From Ilyomonas sp963847085 (GTDB lineage: Bacteria > Bacteroidota > Bacteroidia > Chitinophagales > Chitinophagaceae): 64,000 nucleotides of DNA. The DNA lies in assembly GCA_963847085.1 (NCBI GenBank), contig CAWJYO010000011.1, positions 744,001 to 808,000 on the forward strand, given 5' to 3'. The position numbers and the translations under genes are program-made. Positions within the stretch are counted from its first letter, which is position 1. Every line of letters begins with the position of its first letter. Positions 8,539 through 18,100 of the stretch are shown here, piece after piece. Below the pieces are notes generated by a model. That model worked only from the letters and a program-made list of their open reading frames with translations, was not told where the DNA came from and ran no database searches.

Positions 8539-10283
8539 CTACACATTATTCTTTTTCATTTCATCAACTAAATGTTCGGAAGCACGCATTGAAAGTGCCA
8601 ATATTGTCCATGTAATATTTTTATCTGCCTGCGATACAAACTGGCCACCATCTACACACAACACATTTTTAGCATCGTGCGCCTGGCTCCAAGGGTTCAG
8701 TGCAGATGTTTTGGGGTCGTTACCCATCCGCACAGCGCCCGCTTCATGTATAATTTTACCGGGTGGTTCAAGCCCCCAGTTATTTTCTTTATTGTTATTG
8801 GCGCCCCAGGTAATTACGGCTCCCATCTGGTGTAATATTTCCGAAAAGGTTTCCGTCATGTGCTTGGCCTGGTTAATTTCATGCTCGCTGTATTTTACAT
8901 TGAAGCGAAGCACCGGAATACCATATTTATCTACAACAGTAGGATCAATTTCGCAGTAGTTGCTCGCTAATGCAAGAGCTTCTCCCCTGCCTGCCATGCC
9001 CACGCCTGCGCCATAAAAAAAGCGGTAATCTTCTTTCAGCGATTTACCATAACCACCCCCTTCTTTTTTCAGCCCTTTTACTGCGTAAGCACCATTCAAA
9101 CTTTCAATGCCCCAGCTAAAACCATACAACGGCATTCCCATACCACCACCATATTCAATATGATAACCGCGTGGAAAATCAAGCTTTTTATTATCCAACC
9201 ACCAGGGCGTATAAACGTGCATTCCACCAACGCCATCTTCGTTGTACCGCTTTCTGTCGAAGAGTTCTGGAATGATACCGCCCATGCCTGAGCCGGTGCA
9301 ATCGTGCAGATATTTTCCGACCACATTGCTTGAATTAGCAAGACCGTTCGGATGTCGTGGCGATTTTGAGTTCAATAACAAACGCGCCGATTCGCAGGCA
9401 CTCGCAGCCAATATCACAGTGCGGCCACTTACCTGGTATTCCTGCATGTCGTCTTTATTGATGTAAGAAACCGCAGTAGCCAATCCTGTGTTTTGATCAG
9501 TTATAATTTCACGCGCCATCGCATTGGTAACAAGATCAACGTTGCCAGTATGCAATCGCCGGAATAACAAGAACAGAAGACGATGAAAAATCAGCATATA
9601 CCTTACAGCTTCTTCCGCACTGCGAACAATAAAAACAAGAGCCGCGTTCTTTATTAATGGGTTTGGTAAGAATAGATAAACGCGATGGAATCACCGGCAC
9701 ACCGGCTGCAGTACCTGCTTTTTTTATCATCAGTTCATGCAGTCGTGGCTTGGGCGGTGGAAGAAAAATACCATCGGGATCGTTGGGCAAACCTTCATTG
9801 GTTCCAAACACGCCCAATAGTTTATCTATCTTATCGTAATAAGGCTTTACATCGTCATATCCAATCGGCCAGTCATCGCCCAAACCATCAATGCTTTTCC
9901 GCTTTAAAATCTTTCGGACCAAAACGCAACGAAATGCGTCCCCAGTGGTTGGTACGTCCACCCAACATACGGGCACGCCACCAATCCCATTCGGTACCCG
10001 GCGTTTGTGTATAAGGCTCGCCATCAATTTCCCAACCCCAATAGCAACCATCAAAGTCACCAAACGGACGATACTTGGTACTGGCACCACGACGGGGCGA
10101 ATCCCAGGGATGTTTTAACTGCAGTGAATTTACTTTTGGATCGAACATAGGTCCGGCTTCCAGCAAGCAAACTTTTAAACCGGCATTGGCAAGCACGTAA
10201 GCCGCCATTCCGCCACCCGCACCGGAACCAATGATAACGGCATCATATTTTTTAGTGCTTTTCTTGATTTGTAAATCAGGCAT
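8539..10283 (-). CDS. GMC-family FAD-dependent oxidoreductase (two frameshifts)
   Basis: Catalytic flavoprotein of a gluconate/glucoside 3-dehydrogenase-like enzyme. It contains the FAD-binding DAVIIGSGAGGGMAAYVL near the N-terminus, LGGRTNHWGR, CSQCGRSCK, TVILAASACESARLLL, and the C-terminal GMC signature around HEAGAVRMG. The coding sequence is split over three frames. Removing one base near 9900-9904 (giving DFKRKSIDGLGDDWP) and the base at 9550 (giving IPAIATGNVDLV) restores one 580-residue protein. It has no signal peptide of its own, as expected for export together with its Tat partner (subunit 3). Substrate unknown. Confidence 0.85.
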
Positions 10284-10467
10284 GTAACGAATCGTTTTGT
10301 TGGGCTAAATGTAGTGCTTTCTCTTATTCACTTGTCAATTTTTAATGGTTAAAATCAAAATTGTATCGCGGTTCATCAAAATAGTTTTTACATACAATTG
10401 ATACTTGTTTATCTCTATGCGCTTTGTGCTGCAAAGCCGATACATTTACATTTTCAACAATAGGACA

Positions 10468-11940
10468 ATGGATTGTATTCTGGCAATTGATATGGGCACA
10501 ACCAACTGCAAAGCGGTAGTATTTGATGTATCGGGAAACCTCATTTCTTCGCAAAACAAAAACTACAACACTATTAGCGAAACGGGTGGCAAAAGTGAGC
10601 AGGCCCCAACAGAAGTTTTTGATGCAGTAGTGCAATTGATACAAGAATCAGTACAAAAAAATAACAACATTACATCTGTTTGTTTCAGCGCTGCCATGCA
10701 CAGCCTGATTGCAATTGATGATAAGGGCAAGCCTTTAACCAATGCCATACTTTGGGCAGATACAAGAGCCGCCAAACAAGCTGAACAATTAAAATCAACA
10801 GAAAGGGGAAAGATGATTTATGCAAAAACAGGAACGCCAATTCATCCGATGTCGCCGTTGTGTAAGATCATCTGGTTGAAAGAAACAATGCCCGATGTGT
10901 TTGGGCAAACGCATAAATTCATTTCATTAAAAGAGTTTGTTTTTGCCCAATTTTTTGGTAAGTATGTAGTTGATTATTCCATCGCATCGGCAACCGGATT
11001 ATTTGATGTACAACAAAAAGTATGGTGTAATGAAGCACTAACTGCAGCAGGCATTACAGCCGATAAATTATCCACTCCGGTAGAGGTAACATATATTGAA
11101 AGTGCGCTATTACCTCAATATAAAAATTGGGTAAAAACAAACCAGCCGTTGCAGTTTGTTGTTGGCGGCAACGATGGCTGCCTTGCCAACTTAGGCAGCG
11201 GTGTGATTGAGCATGGTGAAGCATCGCTAACGGTTGGAACAAGCGGTGCTATCAGGATGACAACGCAACAGTTTTGTATTGATGAAAAAGAGCGAACATT
11301 TATTTATCTTCTCACAAAAGATATTTATATCAGAGGGGGAGCCATTAACAACGGCGGCATTACGCTGGAATGGTTGAACGAAATTATATCAACGAAAGAC
11401 ATACAAGAACTGTTGCAAACGGCGCAAACATCCTTGCCTGGCGCGAACCGCCTTTTGTTTTTGCCGTATTTATTGGGAGAACGTGCACCTATGTGGGATG
11501 CGGCTGTTAAAGGCGTTTTGTTTGGATTAACGCATCAACATACAAAAGCGGATATTGCCCGTGCAACTGTGGAAGGAATTTGCTTTGCGATGCGTGATGT
11601 GCTCCATGCCATTGAGGAAGTGAACGGAACAATAACAAGCATATATGCAAGCGGTGGCTTTACCAAGTCCCAATTTTGGTTACAGACAATGAGCGATGTT
11701 TTGGGCAAAGAAATTAGAATGAATAACAGCGCTGATGCATCGGCTACAGGTGCCGCTATTATTGGATTGTACGCGTTGGGTTATATAAAAAATCTACAGG
11801 AATCGAAAAAACTGTTTTCCGTGCAGCAGACGTTTTATCCAGATGCTTCAACACGCAATACATACGATTCCCTCTTTAGCATTTTTCAATCTCTTTATCC
11901 GAAATTGAAAGATGAATTTGTTGCGATAAGTCAGGTGTAA
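10468..11940 (+). CDS. gntK: FGGY-family carbohydrate kinase, probable gluconokinase
   Basis: 490-residue sugar kinase with the ATP-binding LAIDMGTTNCKAVVFD at the N-terminus, ILWADTRA, and the C-terminal FGGY block around SIYASGGFTKSQFW. It is closest in feel to the GntK gluconokinases (NPF/MSPLCKIIWL region, GGAINNGG). I chose the ATG at 10468 over an upstream reading from 10405, because FGGY kinases begin a few residues before the AIDxGTT strand, and AGGA sits just upstream. It is divergent from the GMC dehydrogenase, so oxidised sugars such as gluconate may link the two. It contains the word TTTGTTTTTGC at 10936. Confidence 0.85.
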   Translation: MDCILAIDMGTTNCKAVVFDVSGNLISSQNKNYNTISETGGKSEQAPTEVFDAVVQLIQESVQKNNNITSVCFSAAMHSLIAIDDKGKPLTNAILWADTRAAKQAEQLKSTERGKMIYAKTGTPIHPMSPLCKIIWLKETMPDVFGQTHKFISLKEFVFAQFFGKYVVDYSIASATGLFDVQQKVWCNEALTAAGITADKLSTPVEVTYIESALLPQYKNWVKTNQPLQFVVGGNDGCLANLGSGVIEHGEASLTVGTSGAIRMTTQQFCIDEKERTFIYLLTKDIYIRGGAINNGGITLEWLNEIISTKDIQELLQTAQTSLPGANRLLFLPYLLGERAPMWDAAVKGVLFGLTHQHTKADIARATVEGICFAMRDVLHAIEEVNGTITSIYASGGFTKSQFWLQTMSDVLGKEIRMNNSADASATGAAIIGLYALGYIKNLQESKKLFSVQQTFYPDASTRNTYDSLFSIFQSLYPKLKDEFVAISQV

Positions 11941-12007
11941 TGATAATATTATTTACACAAACGGCTCTCTTCTATGAAAGGCTTTGTATTATTTTCGTTT
12001 TCCTCTT

Positions 12008-13219
12008 ATGTTGTCTTCTACGCGCCAATTATATAAAAATGCTTACACCGGTTTATCGCGCAACACATGGTATTTATCCATTGTGATGCTCATCAACCGA
12101 AGCGGAACAATGGTGCTTCCGTTCATGACCATTTATTGTACGCAGAAGCTCCATTTCAGCATTACACAAGCCGGTTTTGTTATGGGCTTATTTGGTCTGG
12201 GAGCCATTGCGGGTGCGGCTTTAGGCGGGCGCATCACCGACCGCTTTGGCTTTTATCCGCAACAAGTGGCTGCTTTGTTTTTAGGCGGTGTAATGTTTAT
12301 TGTTACAGGTTATTTACACACTTACAATTCGTTGTGCATTGGCGTTTTTATTTTAAGTCTTTGCAACGAATCGTTTCGTCCTGCCAATGCTACTGCCATT
12401 ATATTTTACAGCGCACCCGATAATAGAACACGCTCCTATTCTATGAACCGGCTGGCAGTAAATTTAGGTTGGGCGGTGGGCGGCGCATTGGGTGGTTTTT
12501 TAGCATCCATCAATTACAACTTATTATTTTGGGTTGATGGAAGTACCAATATTGTTGCCGCTTTTTTATTATTAAAAATGTTGCCTTATGTAAAAGGAGG
12601 AACGCGGCGAAACACAGATGCCGCGAGAGTTACAACCTCTTCAGCTTACAAGGATAAAGTGTATTTGATTTTTATTGTTCTTACTATTTTATTAGGTTAT
12701 TGCTTCTTTCATTTGTTTACCATTCTTCCTGTTTTTTATAAAACACAATGGCATTTAAACGAGCAGTTCATTGGCATTTTGATGGCGATGAATGGGTTAA
12801 TTATTGTGCTTGTTGAAATGGTAATTGTATATTCGCTCGAAGGCACAAAACCTTTAACTGTATTTATTCGGTTAGGTGTTTTGCTAGTCGGCGCTTCGTA
12901 TGCCATTGTTAATCTTCTTCCTCCCACAGCCCTTACAGCCTTCATTGCCATTGTTGTTATCACAATGGGCGAAATTTTAGCCATGCCGTTTATGAATTCT
13001 TTCTGGATCAATCGAACAAGTGAAAACAATCGCGGCCAGTATGCAGCCATGTATGCGATGGCATGGAGCATAGCGCAGATTGCATCGCCGGTTTTAGGCA
13101 GCCATTTAACGGTTCGTTATGGCTACAATGCAGTTTGGTGGCTGCTTCCAGGCGTTTGTTTGCTTACATCTATCGGGTTTTCATTGTTAGGGAAAAGGTT
13201 GCAAAAAGATAACGTTTGA
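12008..13219 (+). CDS. MFS transporter
   Basis: Major facilitator superfamily permease, about 403 aa, twelve predicted membrane helices. The loop 2-3 motif GGRITDRFGFYPQQ fits the MFS motif A (G-x3-D-R-x-G). I chose the ATG at 12008 (MLSSTRQLYKNAY) because the earlier candidate is only a TTG. It follows the kinase by 67 bases on the same strand and may carry its substrate or export a related compound; which one cannot be told. Confidence 0.85.
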   Translation: MLSSTRQLYKNAYTGLSRNTWYLSIVMLINRSGTMVLPFMTIYCTQKLHFSITQAGFVMGLFGLGAIAGAALGGRITDRFGFYPQQVAALFLGGVMFIVTGYLHTYNSLCIGVFILSLCNESFRPANATAIIFYSAPDNRTRSYSMNRLAVNLGWAVGGALGGFLASINYNLLFWVDGSTNIVAAFLLLKMLPYVKGGTRRNTDAARVTTSSAYKDKVYLIFIVLTILLGYCFFHLFTILPVFYKTQWHLNEQFIGILMAMNGLIIVLVEMVIVYSLEGTKPLTVFIRLGVLLVGASYAIVNLLPPTALTAFIAIVVITMGEILAMPFMNSFWINRTSENNRGQYAAMYAMAWSIAQIASPVLGSHLTVRYGYNAVWWLLPGVCLLTSIGFSLLGKRLQKDNV

Positions 13220-14070
13220 ATGATGATTTTAGCTGCTAAATGAGCAGCAATTTCTTTACAGTTATAAACTTACTTTTTTCTGAAATAAACTTTTCAATCA
13301 TCCTTCTTTTATAGCTTTTCAACCTTTGGCTGAACGGTTGTTTACATAGAGCCTGATTTAACCAAAATTCAGTAGTGACGCGGTTTGAAAAGAGGTTGGG
13401 CGTTTTTTCTACTGCTACACATTCCTTTAATCCACATTTAAGTTGTGAGTAATGAGTGGGATTGAGAGACAATTGAATCTTGGATTTTGAAATAATGTTT
13501 AAGGGGTTCTATTTACATTTTTGTCTTGATACAAAAAAGCAACAAAAAAGATCAAGGACGGCATGATCGCTCCGCGCATCCGTCCAAGCGACCACATCTT
13601 GAGTGTAGCGGGTTGTGGTTTGGGTTGGGAGGTTGTGGGTTACGTGCAAATGGAAAGATTTGGGGATGGAGTGAAGTAGTTGGGAGAATAATATGTTGAT
13701 CAAAAAAACAATATTCCTAATTTTTTTGGCATTACAACTTTGTTACACAATCTCACCAGTTTTTGCAAGTCCTCTGTTTCTAAAAAACATACCAGTACAA
13801 ATTTATTATTCAATGCCAAACTTAATTATCAACATTTAATTGTGTATATCCTTTTTAACGGATCCAAAAAAATCTTGTAAATCTGTTAGTTAGGTTTGCC
13901 ACAAATAAAATGGGGTTTGTTATCCACTATTCGTTATTATCTATTCCTTTTCTTTAAAACTCATCATTCGTAATTTTATATCGGCTATTTTTTATTTTAG
14001 TAAATTATCTAAAAATAGCGATTTTATATTATAGATTAAACTAAACATTTTTAAGTAAAAAGTAAATTTT
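13220..14070. other. Long gene-poor region upstream of the CBASS operon
   Basis: About 850 AT-rich bases with no convincing gene; two short minus-strand ORFs (13236-13472 and 13509-13703) have no recognisable domain. A short hairpin GCTGCT-AAATG-AGCAGC sits just after the transporter stop (about 13233-13249). A dispersed repeat lies at 13525-13585. The promoter of the CBASS genes must be here or close to 14000, but no clean TAnnTTTG box was seen. Confidence 0.5.
13525..13585. repeat. Dispersed double-hairpin repeat, copy 1
   Basis: About 60 bases that recur with few changes at 36942-37001. Two hairpins are visible: CTTGAT...ATCAAG around an A-rich loop, then GGACGG...CCGTCC. On the minus strand this reads as a GC hairpin followed by a T-rich run, so it can act as a terminator, although no minus-strand gene lies upstream of this copy. 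Confidence 0.6.
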
Positions 14071-15042
14071 ATGGCAACATTGAATTCATGTATAAGAGAT
14101 TTTATTGACAACATAACAGTTACCGATAGACAAGAAGAAAGTATACAATCTTCATTGTCCAATTTAGATTGGTATTTAATGGAAACAGAAAACACTTTAC
14201 ATGTTACCAATACATTTCCGAATGGCTCTTATGAAAGAGACACGATTATTCGTCCATTAAATGACATAGATGTTTTTGCTGTTTTAGATTTTGAAGAATG
14301 GAAGGATGATAACGGTGAATTACCTAATCCACAGCGTGTATTATCAAGATTTAAAAACTACTTGAATAGTACTGATGATTACAAAGATAAAGTAAGTCAA
14401 GACAGGCCATGTGTAACAATACAACTCAGTAATAAGCATATTGATGTATTACCTTGTTTTAAACAATCAGATGATAGCTATCTAATACCCAATTATGATT
14501 TACAATCATGGGTTTTCTCTTACCCCAAACAGTTAACAGAGAACCTTAATAATATTCATAGGGAAAGAGGCTATAAAGTGAAACAAATAATACGTGCTGT
14601 AAAATATGGTAATCGTGATAATGACAAATTAATTCCATCATTCCACATTGAAGAAACTGCAATAGCAGTTTTTCTTTTACATAGTTTCTCTAATTACGAG
14701 GAAGGAATACGTTTATGGTTTAATAATGCTGATTACTATACTAATCAAGATAGATTCAAATCTGAAGTCTGTTATGAGAAAGCCAGTAAATATATTAACC
14801 AAATTAAGGATAAGCTTAATGAGGCAAAGGATTTGTTGAATAGCAAAAAGGAAGGCGAGGCAATAAAAATCTGGAAAGAAGCCTTTGGAAAAGACTTTCC
14901 TACTATTGACGTTGAAGAAGCTAAATCTATTTCAAAAGCTCTTAGTGAAGGAACTTTAAAAGTTGGTTCAGCAGGATTGCTTTCTGAAACTACAGGTAAA
15001 TTTATTTCTTCATCTAAAGGTTTTTTTGGTGATTTATTTTAG
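14071..15042 (+). CDS. cdn: CBASS CD-NTase (cGAS/DncV-like nucleotidyltransferase)
   Basis: 323-residue SMODS-domain nucleotidyltransferase that makes a cyclic oligonucleotide second messenger when phage is sensed. The active site is visible: NGSYERDT places Gly-Ser at 52-53, NDIDVF gives the metal-binding Asp65 and Asp67, and HIDVLPCF gives the third Asp at 125. A C-terminal alpha-helical part follows, and the chain ends in a flexible Ser/Gly-rich tail (GKFISSSKGFFGDLF), the part used for E2-linked regulation in type II systems. The operon is much more AT-rich than its neighbours, which suggests transfer. Next is an E2-like gene (overlap) and a membrane effector. Confidence 0.88.
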   Translation: MATLNSCIRDFIDNITVTDRQEESIQSSLSNLDWYLMETENTLHVTNTFPNGSYERDTIIRPLNDIDVFAVLDFEEWKDDNGELPNPQRVLSRFKNYLNSTDDYKDKVSQDRPCVTIQLSNKHIDVLPCFKQSDDSYLIPNYDLQSWVFSYPKQLTENLNNIHRERGYKVKQIIRAVKYGNRDNDKLIPSFHIEETAIAVFLLHSFSNYEEGIRLWFNNADYYTNQDRFKSEVCYEKASKYINQIKDKLNEAKDLLNSKKEGEAIKIWKEAFGKDFPTIDVEEAKSISKALSEGTLKVGSAGLLSETTGKFISSSKGFFGDLF

Positions 15043-15442
15043 AACACAGCCATACAATTCTGACATTCAAATCTGGGCAATGAAAAAACATTACCCAGAT
15101 TTCTCAATACAAAAAAGAGGGAAATATGATATTGAATTTGTTGGCAGATTGACTGTTAAAGAAGAGTTGCCTACTTACACTATATCGGTTACTTATCAAG
15201 GAGAAATCAGACCTTTGGTAAAGATTATCAAACCAATACTAGTTGAAAACCCACCGCATATTTATCGCCGAAGCGAATCATTATGCCTTTATCATCCACG
15301 AAATTTTAAGTGGTATAAAGAAAGATTAATTGCTAATGAAATAATGGAGTGGACTTCAACTTGGATATACTTATACGAAGTCTGGTTACAAACAGATATA
15401 TGGTATAGTCCGGAAGCATCGCACGACATTGATAAAAACTGA
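15029..15442 (+). CDS. CBASS E2-like ancillary protein
   Basis: About 137 aa, alpha/beta, resembling the prokaryotic E2-like proteins of short type II CBASS operons. The likely catalytic Cys is Cys86 in ESLCLYHP, preceded by PPHIYRR and followed by an aromatic stretch around EWTSTWIYLYEVWL and a late His (PEASH). E2-like proteins of this kind form a thioester/conjugate with the C-terminus of the CD-NTase to tune its activity. I prefer the GTG at 15029, with AAAGG about eight bases upstream and a 14-base overlap with the CD-NTase; the ATG at 15080 (MKKHYPDF) is the alternative. No E1 or JAB gene is present. Confidence 0.72.
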   Translation: MIYFRTQPYNSDIQIWAMKKHYPDFSIQKRGKYDIEFVGRLTVKEELPTYTISVTYQGEIRPLVKIIKPILVENPPHIYRRSESLCLYHPRNFKWYKERLIANEIMEWTSTWIYLYEVWLQTDIWYSPEASHDIDKN

Positions 15443-15445
15443 ATT

Positions 15446-16215
15446 ATGGAAAAAGTGGTTCCCCATGCTATTGACTATGCACTTGTGAGTAAAGTAGATA
15501 AATTAAATAGTTATGTCCTGTATGTTTCTGCGGTGTTATCGCTATGTGTTATTCTCAACAATCATGTGAGTATTAATCTTGACAAAGAGCAGTTTAATGA
15601 TGTTGCTAATAGAATTTTAGGGATTTTAGGAATCGCCTACTTTTTAATTGACATGATGAATAGTTACCTATTTCAAAACGCAGAAGCAAATAGAAAAAAT
15701 GATTTTATAAACAACAGTTTAAATACTCAACTTTCAGATAAAAATTCAAAAGACTATTTTTCAAACGATTCAATAGATATAGGTATTTATAAGTTAGGAG
15801 TTAATTGTTTTGAAAACTGCTTTTTTTTTCGAAGTTCGTTTCAAGTAAGATGATATTACCTATGGTAGTCAAATCTTTTGTCATTTTGTTACTCTATCTA
15901 TTTGTTCTATTTTTTACTGACCAAAATACTACACTGTCAGTCTTTCAAATTTCATTGCCATTTACTATTATTAATCAAACAATAAAGCTGATATTATTGA
16001 ATAGCAATCTTAGTTTAATAGCACAAAATTTCAGAAATATATTTTCGAGTACTGAAAAAGCTAAACAAGATTCCTTAGTAATTAATAATGTAATAAATTA
16101 TGAAAAAACTTTATCAAGCTTCAATGTACAACTTGATACTAAGCTTTTTGATAAGAATAATGATAAATTAAGCTTAGAATGGGAGAGAATAAAGCAATCT
16201 CTTAATATTAAATAG
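15446..16215 (+). CDS. CBASS four-transmembrane effector (frameshift in T9 run)
   Basis: Predicted membrane-disrupting effector. The first frame has two hydrophobic helices (NSYVLYVSAVLSLCVIL and ILGILGIAYFLIDMM), a cytoplasmic stretch (EANRKNDFINNSLNTQL), and then NCFENCFFF, where it breaks at a run of nine T (15821-15829). The second frame supplies two more helices (KSFVILLLYLFVLFF and FQISLPFTIINQTIKLILL) and a helical tail. Adding one T or removing two restores a single protein of about 255 residues with the S-4TM-like layout. Its ATG is three bases after the E2 stop. The break may be a base-call error in a homopolymer or a phase-variable switch. The family call is from topology and context, not a search. 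Confidence 0.68.
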
Positions 16216-16363
16216 TTTCATTTTCCGCCCTTGTTGGCGTTCTTCACCAGAGCACGATAGTAAAAGGGTTTGCAAGTGAACAACACCAGCAAAGACGGAA
16301 CCACCGAAACAACAATTTGGTTCGAGTACTATTTCTATGCTGCCTATCTCCTATTTGACAACA

Positions 16364-18001
16364 TCAGATAATACAAAACGCATCGCCATCAAACAAGCCT
16401 TTATCACTCAATTTTAAATGCGGAATCACAAGCAATGCCATAAAACTTAACGTCATGAAAGGTGCAGCCAGCTTGCTTCCCAGCGATTTGGCTTTGTTGC
16501 TGATGGCAGTATATTTCTTTGCCACTTCATAACCATCTTCACCACTCATCAAGCCAGCAATGGGCAGGGGCAAAACATCAATCTTATTTCCATCAGCGCA
16601 GCTAATTCCGCCCCTGTTTTCGATGATGATATTGATAGCAGCCGCAATGCTTTCATCATCAACACCCACTGCAATGATATTATGACTATCATGCGCAACA
16701 GAAGAAGCAATAGCGCCCCGCTTCAACCCAAAATTTTTTACGAAACATTTTGTAACAGGCGCGTTTTGATAACGGTTAACTATCACCATTTTTAAAATAT
16801 CCTGCTCAACATCACTTATTAAAAAGCCATCTTGTTGTTTTGGTTTTGCCCATATTTTATTGGTGATTAATTCGCCATCCAAGGCTTCAATAACGGGTAT
16901 GTTTCCAGTGCTGTTAGGGTCATTTTGGATTGGAATGAGTAAGTCGCTTGCATTGATTTCGTTGCATGAAAAATTGTTGATGACTTCTTCCGCAACGCTC
17001 CTGATAAATGAAGTTCCTCTCTCTGCTACCAACTCGCCGTTGATGTATGTTTTGATAACTGTAAAATCGGTAAGATTATCAACCAAAACAAAATCGGCCG
17101 CATCACCAACGCGCAACAAACCATTGCCCAATTTATAATGCAAAACCGGGTTGATGCAAGCCGCCTGCAATACTTTATATACATCAATGCCTTTGGCAAC
17201 AGCCCGCTTGCAAAGCGCATTGATATGACCTTCCACCAAACTATCGGGATGCTTGTCATCGCTGCAAAACATCATATTTTCAAAATGATCATTCAACAAA
17301 GGAATCAGGGCTTCAAAGTTGCGCGCTGCACTGCCTTCGCGAATGATAATTTTCATTCCATAACTCAATTTCTCCAACGCTTCTTCAGCAGTAACACATT
17401 CATGGTCGGTACTGATGCCTGCATCAATGTATTGCTTTGCTTCTTTGCCACGCAAACCCGGTGCATGACCATCAACCGGTTTCTTTAATTGGTGCGCAAT
17501 GCTTATTTTTTTCATCACTTCTTCATCGCCATTCAGCACGCCCGGAAAGTTCATCATCTCGCTTAAATAATGAATATCGTCTTGTAGTAGCAAAGCTTTT
17601 ACATCGTTGCTGTTAAGTGTTGCTCCGGCAGTTTCAAAAGTGGTGGCAGGCACACAACTTGGCGCACCAAAATAAAACCGAAACAGCACTTTCTTCCCAT
17701 TGTCAATCATGTATTGTACGCCCGCCATGCCGCACACATTGGCTATTTCATGCGGGTCGCTAACGGTGGCAACCGTGCCATGCACAACGGCCAGTTTTGC
17801 AAACTCTGATGGCAGCAACATGCTGCTTTCAATATGGACATGAGCATCGGTAAAAGGAGGCAAAACAAAAGGCAAACTGTTGTCTTCTTCAAGTTTGGAA
17901 ATGCTTATAATTTTTGAATCTGCAACCAAAATTTCAGCCGTATAAATTTGCTTGTTCCAAACATCAACAAGGTTTCCTTTTATTTTGAAAGATGAAGTCA
18001 T
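16364..18001 (-). CDS. ade: Adenine deaminase
   Basis: Metal-dependent amidohydrolase converting adenine to hypoxanthine and ammonia (purine salvage), 545 aa, normal length. Metal-binding HVHIESSML near residue 60, then SDPHEIANVCG, VDGHAPG, ISTDHECV and MFCSDDKHPDSL are characteristic of Ade. The C-terminal domain has SVAHDSHNIIAVG. The ATG at 18001 (MTSSFKIKG) is preferred over the one at 18019. A 148-base gap separates it from the CBASS effector, which runs toward it. Confidence 0.95.
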   Translation of the reverse strand: MTSSFKIKGNLVDVWNKQIYTAEILVADSKIISISKLEEDNSLPFVLPPFTDAHVHIESSMLLPSEFAKLAVVHGTVATVSDPHEIANVCGMAGVQYMIDNGKKVLFRFYFGAPSCVPATTFETAGATLNSNDVKALLLQDDIHYLSEMMNFPGVLNGDEEVMKKISIAHQLKKPVDGHAPGLRGKEAKQYIDAGISTDHECVTAEEALEKLSYGMKIIIREGSAARNFEALIPLLNDHFENMMFCSDDKHPDSLVEGHINALCKRAVAKGIDVYKVLQAACINPVLHYKLGNGLLRVGDAADFVLVDNLTDFTVIKTYINGELVAERGTSFIRSVAEEVINNFSCNEINASDLLIPIQNDPNSTGNIPVIEALDGELITNKIWAKPKQQDGFLISDVEQDILKMVIVNRYQNAPVTKCFVKNFGLKRGAIASSVAHDSHNIIAVGVDDESIAAAINIIIENRGGISCADGNKIDVLPLPIAGLMSGEDGYEVAKKYTAISNKAKSLGSKLAAPFMTLSFMALLVIPHLKLSDKGLFDGDAFCII

Positions 18002-18100
18002 GAAATGATTTTTCTGCAAAGCAAACTTTTTAATAATGAAGATGTATCTATATATTTTGACTTGTCTTGTTACGATAAAAAATCTGCCAAAAACAAACCA

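Noticed and set aside
13236..13703. Two short minus-strand ORFs upstream of CBASS
   Set aside because: No recognisable domain; one overlaps the dispersed repeat.
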